Notes under the pieces: generated by a model
What the model was told of the DNA's origin: nothing
The model's database searches: none
The model's input: only the letters and a program-made list of their open reading frames with translations
In this document: piece by piece, positions 24,709 through 33,155 of the stretch
Position numbering within the stretch: the stretch's first letter is position 1
Layout of the letters: each line of letters begins with the position of its first letter
Position numbers and translations under genes: made by a program
Assembly: GCF_014200435.1 (NCBI RefSeq)
Contig: NZ_JACHBR010000001.1
Location: 4,309,501 to 4,373,500, forward strand
Origin: Sphaerisporangium krabiense
GTDB lineage: Bacteria; Actinomycetota; Actinomycetes; Streptosporangiales; Streptosporangiaceae
Reading direction: 5' to 3'
DNA length: 64,000 bases

Positions 24709-25344
24709 ATGCGCAGGGAGGATGTCATCGCGGACGCGGCCATCACGTTGCTGGTCGAAAGGGGGATGCGCGGGCTCACCCACCGCGCGGTGGACGAGCA
24801 GGCCGGGCTGCCCCTCGGGTCCACCTCCAACCTGGCCCGCACCCGCGCGGCCCTGCTCGCGCTCACCCTCGCCCGCCTCACGGACCTGGAGGAACGCCAG
24901 TTCGCCCTGTTCCCGGCCGGGGAGACCCGGACGCCCGTCCCTCTGCCCGACGGCCCCGAGCGGCTCGCCGACCTGGCCGCCCACATCCTCCACGTCCAGC
25001 TCACCAAGGGCCGCCACACCACCGTGGCCCGCTACGAGCTGGCCCTGGAGGCCACCCGCCGCCCCGAGCTGCGCGAGGTGTACGACAAGGCGGGCGCCCG
25101 CTTCCGCGACCTGGCCACCGCCGTCCTCGCCGCCGCCGGCTCCCCGGACCCGGCACGCCACGGTCACCGCCTCGTCGCCTACGCCGAGGGCCTCCTCTTC
25201 GACGCGATCGCCGGCGCCGGCGTGACCCCCGACCTCGACGACCTCCGCACCGCGATGCGCGAAATCCTCCACGGCATGCTGAACTCCCGAAAGATCCCGC
25301 CAGAACAGCCCCAGCCCCCGCGCCCTCACGCCGCGACGCCGTGA
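24709..25344 (+). CDS. TetR family regulator of the FAD monooxygenase
   Basis: A 211-residue repressor. The HTH is at residues 1-45: RREDVIADAAITLLVERGMRGLTHRAVDEQAGLPLGSTSNLARTRAALL, a variant in which the recognition helix reads LGSTSNLARTR, as in a subgroup of actinobacterial TetR proteins. The remainder is helical, ending in a Pro-rich tail. Divergent arrangement and the three operator copies in the gap indicate that it controls both the monooxygenase and itself. Confidence 0.86.
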   Translation: MRREDVIADAAITLLVERGMRGLTHRAVDEQAGLPLGSTSNLARTRAALLALTLARLTDLEERQFALFPAGETRTPVPLPDGPERLADLAAHILHVQLTKGRHTTVARYELALEATRRPELREVYDKAGARFRDLATAVLAAAGSPDPARHGHRLVAYAEGLLFDAIAGAGVTPDLDDLRTAMREILHGMLNSRKIPPEQPQPPRPHAATP

Positions 25345-25357
25345 GTACTGACAGCCA

Positions 25358-25373
25358 TACCGGCTGGTCGGTA
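25358..25373 (+). promoter_or_regulatory. TetR-type operator upstream of the ACAD11-like operon
   Basis: TACCGGCTGGTCGGTA, with inverted arms TACCG/CGGTA, 32 bases before the phosphotransferase start. It agrees at 12 of 16 positions with TACTGAGTGGTCGGTT (28318-28333) in front of the TetR gene downstream, suggesting one repressor controls both. Confidence 0.6.
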
Positions 25374-25405
25374 CACTCCGAGCGTCGGATGAGTTAGGGA
25401 GCGCG

Positions 25406-26392
25406 ATGCCCGCGAACATCGGGACGAGTCCGCCGGGGCTGGACCTCGGGCGGCTGCGGGAGCGTCTCGCGGCGCATGGACTGGCCGCGGGGACGCTCAC
25501 GGCGGAGGTCATCCACGGCGGCAAGTCGAATCTGACCTACCTCGTGCGCGACGGCGACCGCGGCTACGTCGTGCGCAGGCCGCCGCTCGGGCACGTGCTC
25601 GCCACGGCGCACGACATGGGCCGCGAGTTCCGCGTGATGACGGCGCTGCGCGACACCGGCGTGCCGGTCCCGCGCACCTACCACCTCTGCGAGGACCCGG
25701 ACGTCATCGGCGCCCCCTTCTACGTGATGGAGTACGTCGAGGGCGACCGTCCCCCGGCCACGCCCGCGCTCGACGCGGAGCTGGTGGCGGTCCTCGCCCG
25801 CCTGCACGAGGTGGATCCCGCGGCCGTAGGGCTGGACGGGTTCGGCCGTCCCGAGGGCTTCCTGGAGCGCCAGGTCCGCCGGTGGAAGCGCCAGCTCGAC
25901 GCCTCCCGTGGACGTGACCTGCCGGGCATGGACGCCCTGCACGACCGGCTGGCCGGCACGGTGCCCGTCACGCAGCGCCACGCGATCGTGCACGGCGACT
26001 TCAAGCTCGGCAACACCATCATCGCCGCCGGCCGGGTCCGCGCCGTCCTGGACTGGGAGATGTCCACCCTGGGCGACCCTCTGACCGACCTCGCCCTGTT
26101 CCTGCTGTACGCCGAGTTCGAGGCCCTGGACATGGGGGAGGGGGCGCGGGCGGGGGAGCACATGCCCGGCGCCGAGCTGGCCCGCCGGTACGCGCGCGGC
26201 ACCGGCCTGGACCTGTCCCGCCTCGGCTGGTACGTCGCCCTGGCCTGCTTCAAGCTGGCGGTGATCGCCGAGGGCATCCACGTCCGCCACGCGCGCGGCC
26301 TCACGGTCGGGGACGGCTTCGACGACATCGGCGGGCACGTCGCCCCGCTGGTGTCCCACGGACTGCGGGCGCTGGAGTCCCAGGAGGGCTGA
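25406..26392 (+). CDS. APH-family phosphotransferase, ACAD10/11 kinase type
   Basis: A 328-residue kinase-like protein. The P-loop-like region is EVIHGGKSNLTYLVRD, the ATP-Lys lies in YVVRRPP, the catalytic loop is VHGDFKLGNTII, and the Mg-binding motif is LDWEMSTLGDP. These are exactly the features of the N-terminal kinase half of ACAD10/ACAD11 and of bacterial LvaA-like proteins, which phosphorylate the 4-hydroxyl of 4-hydroxyacyl-CoA esters. The stop overlaps the start of the acyl-CoA dehydrogenase by one base, giving a split version of ACAD11. GGGAGCG precedes the ATG. The pair is probably repressed by the TetR at 27628-28281. Confidence 0.88.
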   Translation: MPANIGTSPPGLDLGRLRERLAAHGLAAGTLTAEVIHGGKSNLTYLVRDGDRGYVVRRPPLGHVLATAHDMGREFRVMTALRDTGVPVPRTYHLCEDPDVIGAPFYVMEYVEGDRPPATPALDAELVAVLARLHEVDPAAVGLDGFGRPEGFLERQVRRWKRQLDASRGRDLPGMDALHDRLAGTVPVTQRHAIVHGDFKLGNTIIAAGRVRAVLDWEMSTLGDPLTDLALFLLYAEFEALDMGEGARAGEHMPGAELARRYARGTGLDLSRLGWYVALACFKLAVIAEGIHVRHARGLTVGDGFDDIGGHVAPLVSHGLRALESQEG

Positions 26393-27603
26393 TGGATTTC
26401 GGGTTCGACGCCACCACCGAGGAGCTGCGCGCGCGGCTGACCGCCTTCATGGACGAGTGCGTGTACCCGGCGGAGGAGGAGTTCGAGCGGCAGGCCGCCG
26501 GCAGCGGCTGGAGCCCCCCGCCGCTGCTGGAGGACCTCAAGCACGAGGCCCGCCGGCGCGGCCTGTGGAACCTCTTCCTGCCCGGTGAGCACGGCGCGGG
26601 CCTGACGAACCTCCAGTACGCCCCGCTGGCCGAGATCATGGGCCGCAGCCCGCGCGTCGCCCCCGCCGCCACCAACTGCGCCGCCCCGGACACCGGCAAC
26701 ATGGAAGTGCTCGCGATGTTCGGCTCGGAGCGGCAGCGCGGGACATGGCTGGAGCCCCTGCTGAACGGCGAGATCCGCTCGGCGTTCGCGATGACCGAGC
26801 CGGACGTCGCCTCCTCCGACGCCACCAACATCGCCACCTCCATCGTCCGTGACGGCGACGCGTACGTGATCAACGGCCGCAAGTGGTTCGCCTCCGGCGC
26901 CATGAACCCGAACTGCGCGATCTTCATCGTCATGGGCAGGACCGCCCAGGACGGCCCGCCGCACCGCCGGCAGAGCATGGTGCTGGTGCCGCGCGACACC
27001 CCCGGCCTGACCGTCCGGCGCGGCATGCACGTGTTCGGGTACGCCGACGCCGACCACGGCGGGCACGCCGAGCTGCTGTTCGAGGACGTCCGCGTCCCGG
27101 CGGGGAACCTGATCGGCGAGGAGGGCGGCGGCTTCGCCATCGCCCAGGCCAGGCTCGGCCCCGGACGGATCCACCACTGCATGCGGCTCATCGGCATGGC
27201 CGAGCGCGCGGTCGAGCTGACGTGCGCGCGTGCCCTGCGGCGCACGACGTTCGGCACGCCGCTGGCCCGGCAGGGCGTCGTCCAGGACTGGATCGCCGAG
27301 GCGCGGGTCAGGATCGAGCAGCTGCGCCTGCTGGTGCTCAAGACGGCGTGGCTGATGGACACGGCCGGCAACCGCGGCGCGCACACCGAGATCCAGGCCA
27401 TCAAGATCGCCACCCCGCGCGAGGTGGAGTGGATCCTCGACAAGGCCATCCAGGTGCACGGCGCCGGTGGCGTCAGCCAGGACTTCCCGCTGGCCGGGCT
27501 GTGGGCGGCGGCCCGTTCGCTGCGGCTGGCCGACGGGCCGGACGAGGTGCACAAGCGGTCGCTGGCCTACCGCGAGCTGAAGAAGCACATGCCCGCCGAG
27601 TGA
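26392..27603 (+). CDS. Acyl-CoA dehydrogenase, ACAD11/LvaC type
   Basis: A 403-residue flavoenzyme. The FAD/substrate motifs MTEPDVASSDATNIATSIV and YVINGRKWFASGAMNPNC are diagnostic of the ACAD10/11 branch. In the position of the usual catalytic Glu (YEGT) it has LADGPDEVH, where Asp replaces Glu, as in that branch. In this family the dehydrogenase domain removes the 4-phosphate from 4-phosphoryloxyacyl-CoA rather than performing simple oxidation. It is translationally coupled (TGATG) to the kinase upstream. Role: entry of gamma-hydroxy acids or their lactones into beta-oxidation. The substrate chain length is not readable. Confidence 0.9.
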   Translation: MDFGFDATTEELRARLTAFMDECVYPAEEEFERQAAGSGWSPPPLLEDLKHEARRRGLWNLFLPGEHGAGLTNLQYAPLAEIMGRSPRVAPAATNCAAPDTGNMEVLAMFGSERQRGTWLEPLLNGEIRSAFAMTEPDVASSDATNIATSIVRDGDAYVINGRKWFASGAMNPNCAIFIVMGRTAQDGPPHRRQSMVLVPRDTPGLTVRRGMHVFGYADADHGGHAELLFEDVRVPAGNLIGEEGGGFAIAQARLGPGRIHHCMRLIGMAERAVELTCARALRRTTFGTPLARQGVVQDWIAEARVRIEQLRLLVLKTAWLMDTAGNRGAHTEIQAIKIATPREVEWILDKAIQVHGAGGVSQDFPLAGLWAAARSLRLADGPDEVHKRSLAYRELKKHMPAE

Positions 27604-27627
27604 GGTCCCCGGCCCGGCCGTCGCGGG

Positions 27628-28281
27628 TCAGGTCTCGGGGACGGGGCGCAGGGAGGCGAGCAGGAGGTCGGCGAAGTGGCGTCCGACGGCCACGCCCGGC
27701 AACGCCCCGTCCGCGTGGTACCACGAGCCCAGGTGGTGCACGGAGCCGAAGAAGAAGTCCACCACCAGGTCGGCGGGCACGTCGGCGCGGAAGACCCCCT
27801 CCCGCTGGCCCTCGGCCACCAGGTCGCGGAACCGCTCGTGGTAGCGGCGTCGCTCGGCCCGCACGGCCTTCCGCGTCTCGGGCGCGAGCTGGTGCATCGA
27901 CCTGAAGAAGATCTTGGAGTCGTCGAGGTTCTCGACGGTGGTCGCCACGACGTCCACGGCCGCGTCGTACACGCGCCCGGCGACCGGGCCCGGCGCGTCG
28001 GCGAACCGGTCGAGCCGCTCGGTCTGCAGGCGCAGCACCCGGGCGTAGATCTCGCGCAGCAGGTCGTCCTTGGAGTCGAAGTAGTGGTACATCGCCCCCT
28101 TGGTGACCCCGGCCGCGGCCACGATCTCCTGCACCGAGGTGCTCTCGAAGCCCCTGTCGGCGAACAGGCGCGTCGCCGCGCCGAGCAGCCTGCCGCGCAC
28201 GGGCTCGTCGCCGCCCGCCCTGCCCCGGGTCGTGCCGCCCGCCTCCTCGCCGGCGGCCCGCCGTCCCCCCTCGCGCGCCAT
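27628..28281 (-). CDS. TetR family regulator, likely of the ACAD11-like operon
   Basis: A 217-residue repressor. After a basic, Gly/Arg-rich N-terminus, the HTH is at residues about 28-72 (GRLLGAATRLFADRGFESTSVQEIVAAAGVTKGAMYHYFDSKDDLLREIYA). The C-terminal domain is of the KstR2/AcrR-like type seen next to lipid catabolism genes (DDSKIFFRSMHQLAPETRKAV). The ATG at 28281 is preceded by GGGAGG 8-9 bases away; longer in-frame starts would run into the operator. It is convergent with the acyl-CoA dehydrogenase, and both promoters share an operator sequence. Confidence 0.86.
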   Translation of the reverse strand: MAREGGRRAAGEEAGGTTRGRAGGDEPVRGRLLGAATRLFADRGFESTSVQEIVAAAGVTKGAMYHYFDSKDDLLREIYARVLRLQTERLDRFADAPGPVAGRVYDAAVDVVATTVENLDDSKIFFRSMHQLAPETRKAVRAERRRYHERFRDLVAEGQREGVFRADVPADLVVDFFFGSVHHLGSWYHADGALPGVAVGRHFADLLLASLRPVPET

Positions 28282-28317
28282 TCCGCACGCCTCCCTGAAC
28301 GTCCTGTCCCCCCAGCG

Positions 28318-28333
28318 TACTGAGTGGTCGGTT
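28318..28333 (-). promoter_or_regulatory. TetR-type operator upstream of the TetR gene
   Basis: TACTGAGTGGTCGGTT, about 37 bases upstream of the TetR start at 28281. It resembles the site at 25358-25373 (12 of 16 identical), with the GGTCGGT half fully conserved. Points to autoregulation. Confidence 0.6.
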
Positions 28334-28506
28334 AACGGGCCGGGCCAAACGCGACACAGGGCCGCCCATAACACCCGAGGGCGTGATTCACGCACATTCG
28401 CGCTGTGTCGTCAGTGGGTTATTTGCGTAACCTTTGACGGTTGGAGCCCCTGGTTGGGTATCCACCAAACGTAATCCGTCTGAGCCCGAAATCGTGGGGG
28501 TTTCCG

Positions 28507-29271
28507 GTGCCTAATGGGTCCATCTACGTGCCGCCCGACGACAAGTTCAAGTGGGGTTCGCCATCGGTGATGTACGAACTCCGCTGGCGCGAGACCCGGT
28601 CCGAACGCCGTCGCAGGCGTCACATCATGGCCGGCGCGGGGTTCGTGCTCATCACCGCGCTGTCGTTCTACCGGTCCTTCCCGATGCCGTTCCTCATCGG
28701 GCTCCTCGGCGGCGGCGCGGTCTGGGTGGCCGACGCCTTCGTCTCCTGGCGGATGTTCGAGGCCACCGCGGTGTGGCGCGGCAAGCGCAGCGGCGCCACC
28801 CGCACCGGGCGGCTCCTGCGCCGCAAGCTCGGCTCGCACGGCTACCGCGTCCTGGACGGCCGTGCCGTGCCGGGCAAGGCGTCCATCGACCACCTGGTCA
28901 TCGGGCCGGGCGGCGTGTGGATCCTCGACAACGAGGCGTGGCCGCCCGACACCGACATCGCCGCCTACGGAGGCAAGCTGTTCTTCGGCGAGAGGTCGGG
29001 CGGCTCGGTGGCCAAGCCCCTGGTGGAGGCGGCGGCGTCCATGGCCGAGGTCCTGTCCAAGGAGTCCGGCGTCCCCATCCAGATCACGCCGCTGCTCGTC
29101 GTGCACGGCGGACGCGTGGTGAACGGGGTGGTCAGCGCCGAAGGTCTCACGCTGTTCCGCCCGCGCAAGGCCGCCAAGTGGATCGTCGGGGACGCGCACG
29201 CCGAGCTCACCGAGGAGCAGGTCGAGGTGCTCGCCCGCACCGCCGCGCGCATCCTGCGCCGCATGCTCTGA
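28507..29271 (+). CDS. NERD (nuclease-related) domain membrane protein
   Basis: About 254 residues. Two hydrophobic helices (HIMAGAGFVLITALSFY and FLIGLLGGGAVWVADAF, about residues 42-85) are followed by a NERD domain: TRTGRLLRRKLGSHGYRVLDGRAVPGKASIDHLVIGPGGVWILDNEAW and then GGKLFFG. The conserved IDHLVIGPGGVW strand-turn is the heart of this PD-(D/E)XK-like fold. The usual LDxK-type Lys is replaced by LDNE, so nuclease activity is doubtful. The GTG at 28507 (MPNGSIYVPP) is chosen over a TTG at 28441. It is a lone gene; its role is unknown, with possible links to DNA processing or phage response. Confidence 0.82.
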   Translation: MPNGSIYVPPDDKFKWGSPSVMYELRWRETRSERRRRRHIMAGAGFVLITALSFYRSFPMPFLIGLLGGGAVWVADAFVSWRMFEATAVWRGKRSGATRTGRLLRRKLGSHGYRVLDGRAVPGKASIDHLVIGPGGVWILDNEAWPPDTDIAAYGGKLFFGERSGGSVAKPLVEAAASMAEVLSKESGVPIQITPLLVVHGGRVVNGVVSAEGLTLFRPRKAAKWIVGDAHAELTEEQVEVLARTAARILRRML

Positions 29272-29431
29272 GCACGAGTCGGGTGTCGACGCCGGGCACT
29301 CCGCCAGACCTGGCTATATTTGTGCCCGGCGATCACCGTCGCCGCCCTCCTCTCCCCGCCGTGCCTCGCTCGGTCACCCCCTGCGGCGACGCACACGCCG
29401 GGACCGATGAGTGAAAGGCAGGCACGCTCAC

Positions 29432-30523
29432 ATGGAGTCGACCACCCCGGGCACGCAGGCCACTTCCGACTACGTCCAGCTCCTGGCCCCCGACGGCACC
29501 CTCGGCGAGCATCCGGACTACCCGTTGGACCTGACCCCGGCCGAGATCACGTCCCTCTACCGCGATCTCGTCCTCGTCCGCCGCTTCGACCAGGAGGCCG
29601 TCGCCCTGCAACGCCAGGGCGAGCTCGGCCTGTGGGCCTCGTGTCTCGGCCAGGAGGCCGCGCAGATCGGGTCGGGGCGCGCCCTGACCGACGCCGACAT
29701 GGCGTTCCCCACCTACCGTGAGCACGGCGTGGCCTGGTGCCGCGGCGTGGACCCGGTCGACCTGCTCGGCATGTTCCGCGGCGTCAACCACGGCGGCTGG
29801 GACCCGGCCGACCACAACTTCCACCTCTACACGATCGTCATCGGCAGCCAGACCCTCCACGGCGTCGGGTACGCCATGGGCGTCCAGCGCGACGAGGCCG
29901 AGGCCGCCGTCCTCGCCTACCTCGGCGACGGCGCCACCTCCCAGGGCGACGTGAACGAGGCGTTCGTCTGGGCGGGCGCGTTCAACGCGCCGGTAGTGTT
30001 CTTCTGCCAGAACAACCAGTGGGCGATCTCGGCGCCGATGGAACGGCAGTCGCGCATCCCCCTGCACCGCCGCGCGGACGGCTTCGGCTTCCCCGGGATC
30101 CGGGTGGACGGCAACGACGTGTTCGCCTGCCTCGCCGTCACGCGCAAGGCCCTGGCCGACGCGCGCTCCGGCGCCGGTCCCACGCTGATCGAGGCGTACA
30201 CCTACCGCATGGGCGCGCACACCACCTCCGACGACCCGACGCGCTACCGCCTGCGCGAGGAGCTGGAGATCTGGAAGTCCCGCGACCCGATCGCGCGCGT
30301 GCGGGCCCACATCACCGCGGGCGGGCTGGCCGACGACCAGTTCTTCCGCGAGGTCGACGCCGAGGCCGACGAGCTCGGCAGGCACGTGCGCAAGCGCTGC
30401 CTGGAGATGCCCGACCCCGACCCGATGGCCATGTTCGAGCACGTCTACGTCGACCACAACCGCCTCGTCGAGGAGGAACGGCGCCAGTACGCCGCGTACC
30501 TGGAGAGCTTCGGCGACGAGTGA
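29432..30523 (+). CDS. 2-oxoacid dehydrogenase E1 component, alpha subunit (PDH/BCKDH type)
   Basis: A 363-residue thiamine-diphosphate enzyme subunit. The TPP motif is AYLGDGATSQGDVNEAFVWA and ends in CQNNQWAIS (GDG...NN). It also has LWASCLGQEAAQIGSGRAL, TYREHGV and the phosphorylation-loop-like YRMGAHTTSDDPTRYR. With the beta subunit and E2/E3, this family decarboxylates pyruvate or branched-chain 2-oxoacids. ATG 29432 is used (AAAGGCAGG upstream). Unusually, no E1-beta or E2 gene follows: a terminator-like hairpin and an opposing TetR gene come next. Partners must lie elsewhere. Whether the substrate is pyruvate or branched-chain is not decided by sequence alone. Confidence 0.88.
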   Translation: MESTTPGTQATSDYVQLLAPDGTLGEHPDYPLDLTPAEITSLYRDLVLVRRFDQEAVALQRQGELGLWASCLGQEAAQIGSGRALTDADMAFPTYREHGVAWCRGVDPVDLLGMFRGVNHGGWDPADHNFHLYTIVIGSQTLHGVGYAMGVQRDEAEAAVLAYLGDGATSQGDVNEAFVWAGAFNAPVVFFCQNNQWAISAPMERQSRIPLHRRADGFGFPGIRVDGNDVFACLAVTRKALADARSGAGPTLIEAYTYRMGAHTTSDDPTRYRLREELEIWKSRDPIARVRAHITAGGLADDQFFREVDAEADELGRHVRKRCLEMPDPDPMAMFEHVYVDHNRLVEEERRQYAAYLESFGDE

Positions 30524-30553
30524 GCCGGCGGCCCGGCGCCGCCGCCCACCGCC

Positions 30554-30594
30554 GAGAATCGCACCGCCCGGAACCTTCCGGCGGTGCGATTCTC
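30554..30594. terminator. Hairpin terminator between E1-alpha and TetR genes
   Basis: GAGAATCGCACCGCC (30554-30568) pairs perfectly with GGCGGTGCGATTCTC (30580-30594) around an 11-base loop. It lies between converging genes, 31 bases past the E1-alpha stop and 57 bases from the TetR stop at 30651. Confidence 0.75.
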
Positions 30595-30650
30595 GTCTGA
30601 CCGCCCGGCCGCCGGCCGCGCGGAGCGGATCATGGGGGAGAGGGCCGCGG

Positions 30651-31226
30651 TCAGCCGTCCACCGGGCGCAGCCCGTCGCGGAGCAGCGTGAGAATGCGGG
30701 CGGCCCGCCCGGGGTCGGCGTTCTCCGCCACCCAGCCGATCGCGGCGGCGGCCGCGAACAGGTCCTCGGGTTCCACGTCGGCGCGCACCTCGCCGGCCTC
30801 CTGGGCCCGGACGAGCAGTCGTGTGGCGGCGTCGACCATCGCGGCCGAGGTGGCGTGCAGCTCCGACTTCTCCGAGTGCAGCGCGGTCAGCACCGATCGG
30901 GGCAGCCCGCACCACGCGGACGAGCGCGCGGAGAACCGCTCCAGCCACGCGGCCAGCGCCTCGATCGGCGACTCGGCGTCGAGCGAGTCGTCCGCCGCCG
31001 CGCGCAGGCTTTCGAGGCCGTCGCGGAGCGCGGCCTCCAGCAGTGCCTCGCGGGTGGGGAAGTGCCGGTACAGCGTCCCGATGCCGACGCCGGCCCGGCG
31101 GGCGATCTCCCGCAGTGAGGCGTCGGTGCCCTCCTCGGCGAAGGCGGCCCTCGCCACCGCCAGCAGGGCCTCGCGGTTGCGGCGGGCGTCGGCCCGCAGC
31201 TCCTCTCCCGTTTCCTGTCCCGTCAC
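30651..31226 (-). CDS. TetR family regulator of the adjacent exporter
   Basis: A 191-residue repressor with the HTH at residues about 14-60 (RRNREALLAVARAAFAEEGTDASLREIARRAGVGIGTLYRHFPTREALLEAALRD), followed by a C-terminal domain of the common SbtR-like type (AWCGLPRSVLTALHSEKSELH). The GTG at 31226 follows GGGAAAGG. It is divergent from a DHA2 exporter with two copies of a palindrome-bearing repeat in the gap, so it probably represses the exporter and responds to its substrate. Confidence 0.88.
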   Translation of the reverse strand: MTGQETGEELRADARRNREALLAVARAAFAEEGTDASLREIARRAGVGIGTLYRHFPTREALLEAALRDGLESLRAAADDSLDAESPIEALAAWLERFSARSSAWCGLPRSVLTALHSEKSELHATSAAMVDAATRLLVRAQEAGEVRADVEPEDLFAAAAAIGWVAENADPGRAARILTLLRDGLRPVDG

Positions 31227-31275
31227 GTGCCTTTCCCTTCCCCGCAGCGAACCGGAGCACTGCCCCCCTTGTTAA

Positions 31276-31319
31276 CCGGAGCGGTGCTCTGTATATTTCC
31301 GGAGCGGTGCTCCGTATAT
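31276..31319. promoter_or_regulatory. Duplicated operator between TetR and MFS genes
   Basis: CCGGAGCGGTGCTCTGTATAT (31276-31296) and CCGGAGCGGTGCTCCGTATAT (31299-31319) differ at one base and start 23 bases apart. Each contains the palindrome GAGC-GGT-GCTC, perfect as GGAGC-GGT-GCTCC in the second. The GTATAT ends could be part of a -10 element. Likely TetR binding sites. Confidence 0.75.
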
Positions 31320-31353
31320 CAAGGCGTTCTCCGTACAGAGAGAGATCCTCCTG

Positions 31354-32793
31354 ATGACCGCAGAAACCGACCAGACCTCCCCGCCGGCGCCGGAGAGCAT
31401 GAGCTTCTCACCCCGCCTGCGCGGAGTGATCGTGGTGACGACCCTCGGCGGGTTCCTCGCGCTTCTCGACTCGACGATCGTCAACGTGGCGTTGCGAAGC
31501 CTGTCGATCAGTATGCAGGCGCCCCTGGCCACGATCCAGTGGCTGGTCACCGCGTACCTCTTGGCCCTGGCGGCGGTCCTGCCCGCCTCGGGCTGGCTCG
31601 CCGGCCGGTTCGGCGCCAAGAACATCTACATTCTGGCCGTCACCCTCTTCACCGCCTCCTCGCTGGCGTGCGCGCTGTCCGGCACGGCCGGCCAGCTCAT
31701 CGCCTTCCGCGCGGTCCAGGGCGCCGCGGCCGGCATCGCCGTGCCGGTCGCCCAGATGATCACCGTACGTGAGGCCGGGCCCAGGCTGATGGCCCGCGTG
31801 ATGAGCGTCAGCGGCGTGCCCACGATCCTGGCCCCGATCATCGGCCCCACCATCGGCGGCCTGCTCCTGCGGCACGCCGGATGGCAGTGGATCTTCCTGA
31901 TCAACATCCCCATCGGCCTGATCACGGTGGGGATGTCCTTCCGGCTGCTGCCCCGCGACGACCACGAGGAGGCCGGTCGCCTCGATGTCCTCGGGCTGCT
32001 CGTGATCGCCGCGGGCGGCGTCGCCGTCACCTACGGCCTGGCCCAGATCGGCCGCGCGGGACAGGTCGGCTCGTCGGTGGTGATCTGGACCGTGGTGGGC
32101 CTGGCCCTGGTGGCGCTCTTCGTCATCTACGCCCTGCGCGCCGCCAACCCCCTGGCCGACCTGCGCCTGTTCAAGAACCGGGTGTACGCCGCCGCGTCGG
32201 TCACCGGCCTGTGCCTGGGCGCGGCCGTGTACGGCGCGATCATCCTGATGCCGTTGTACTTCCAGATCGTCCGGCACGAGGACGCGGTCGCCACCGGCCT
32301 GCTGCTCATCCCGCAGGGCACCGGCGTCGCCGTCGCGCTCTGGTACGGCGCGCGACTGATCGACAGGCTGGGCAGCGGCCGCACGGCCCTGATCGGCGGC
32401 CTGATCAGCGTCGTGGCGACGATCCCCTTCGTGTTCATCGAGGCTGACACGTCCTACTGGTACCTCGGGGCCGCCATGGTCGTTCGCGGATTCGGCGTCG
32501 GCGCCATCGCGATCCCGGCCACCGCCGCGGTCTACCGGGCCGTCCCCCCGGCCTCGATCAAGGACGCCACGGTCCAGCTCAACGTCGTCCAGCGGATCGG
32601 CGGCTCGCTCAGCACCGCGTTGTTCGCCGTGGTGCTGCAGACCCGGCTGGACGCCGCGACCACCCCGGCCGGCCAGGCCGGCGCCTTCGGCGTCGCCTTC
32701 TGGTGGGTGCTCGGCATCGCCGTCGGCGCCACGGTCCCGACCCTGCTCCTCGTCTCCGCCGAACGCAGGGCGGCGCGGGCGGCGGCGCCCTGA
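31354..32793 (+). CDS. MFS drug exporter, DHA2 (EmrB/QacA) family
   Basis: A 479-residue membrane exporter with about 14 predicted helices. FLALLDSTIVNVALRSLSISM is the DHA2 signature, SGWLAGRFGAKNIYI the cytoplasmic loop motif A, and ILAPIIGPTIGGLLLRHAGWQWIFLINIPIG motif C and its loop. Proton-driven efflux of hydrophobic drugs or dyes is expected. It is divergent from its probable TetR regulator and is followed by tRNA-Lys about 100 bases downstream. Confidence 0.92.
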   Translation: MTAETDQTSPPAPESMSFSPRLRGVIVVTTLGGFLALLDSTIVNVALRSLSISMQAPLATIQWLVTAYLLALAAVLPASGWLAGRFGAKNIYILAVTLFTASSLACALSGTAGQLIAFRAVQGAAAGIAVPVAQMITVREAGPRLMARVMSVSGVPTILAPIIGPTIGGLLLRHAGWQWIFLINIPIGLITVGMSFRLLPRDDHEEAGRLDVLGLLVIAAGGVAVTYGLAQIGRAGQVGSSVVIWTVVGLALVALFVIYALRAANPLADLRLFKNRVYAAASVTGLCLGAAVYGAIILMPLYFQIVRHEDAVATGLLLIPQGTGVAVALWYGARLIDRLGSGRTALIGGLISVVATIPFVFIEADTSYWYLGAAMVVRGFGVGAIAIPATAAVYRAVPPASIKDATVQLNVVQRIGGSLSTALFAVVLQTRLDAATTPAGQAGAFGVAFWWVLGIAVGATVPTLLLVSAERRAARAAAP

Positions 32794-32897
32794 CCTCTGC
32801 TGGCACCGCCAAGCCGTCCCGGCGCCGTGCTCTCGTGCGCCCGGTAAGCGGTCGTACGGCGTGGCTCGCGAGGTGCGCTAGTCTTGTCCTGCTTCTG

Positions 32898-32974
32898 GCG
32901 CCGCTAGCTCAGTTGGTCAGAGCAGCTGACTCTTAATCAGCGGGTCCGGGGTTCGAGTCCCTGGCGGCGCACCA
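32898..32974 (+). tRNA. tRNA-Lys (anticodon CTT), CCA encoded
   Basis: The acceptor stem GCGCCGC (32898-32904) pairs with GCGGCGC (32964-32970); the discriminator is A and CCA is encoded at 32972-32974. The D arm is GCTCAGTTGGTCAGAGC. The anticodon stem GCTGA/TCAGC encloses the loop CTCTTAA, so the anticodon is CTT, reading AAG lysine codons. GGTTCGAGTCC gives the T loop. All arms are present in a 77-base gene. A lower-GC gene block begins about 180 bases downstream, as often seen for islands beside tRNA genes, though no integrase or duplicated tRNA end was found. Confidence 0.97.
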
Positions 32975-33155
32975 TTGCCCTGGGCATTTTCCCCGCTATG
33001 GAAGATGCCTACAGTCGTTAATCGGCAACAATGACGGCGTGTCCGTCTGGCGCTCGACGTTGTCGTCAGTTGTCGTAAACGCAGCCATGGTGGCCAGTGT
33101 CGGGTTCTGAGTTTGGAGACCGTAAGTTTCGATCTCTTCACCATGGTCGGTGAGT

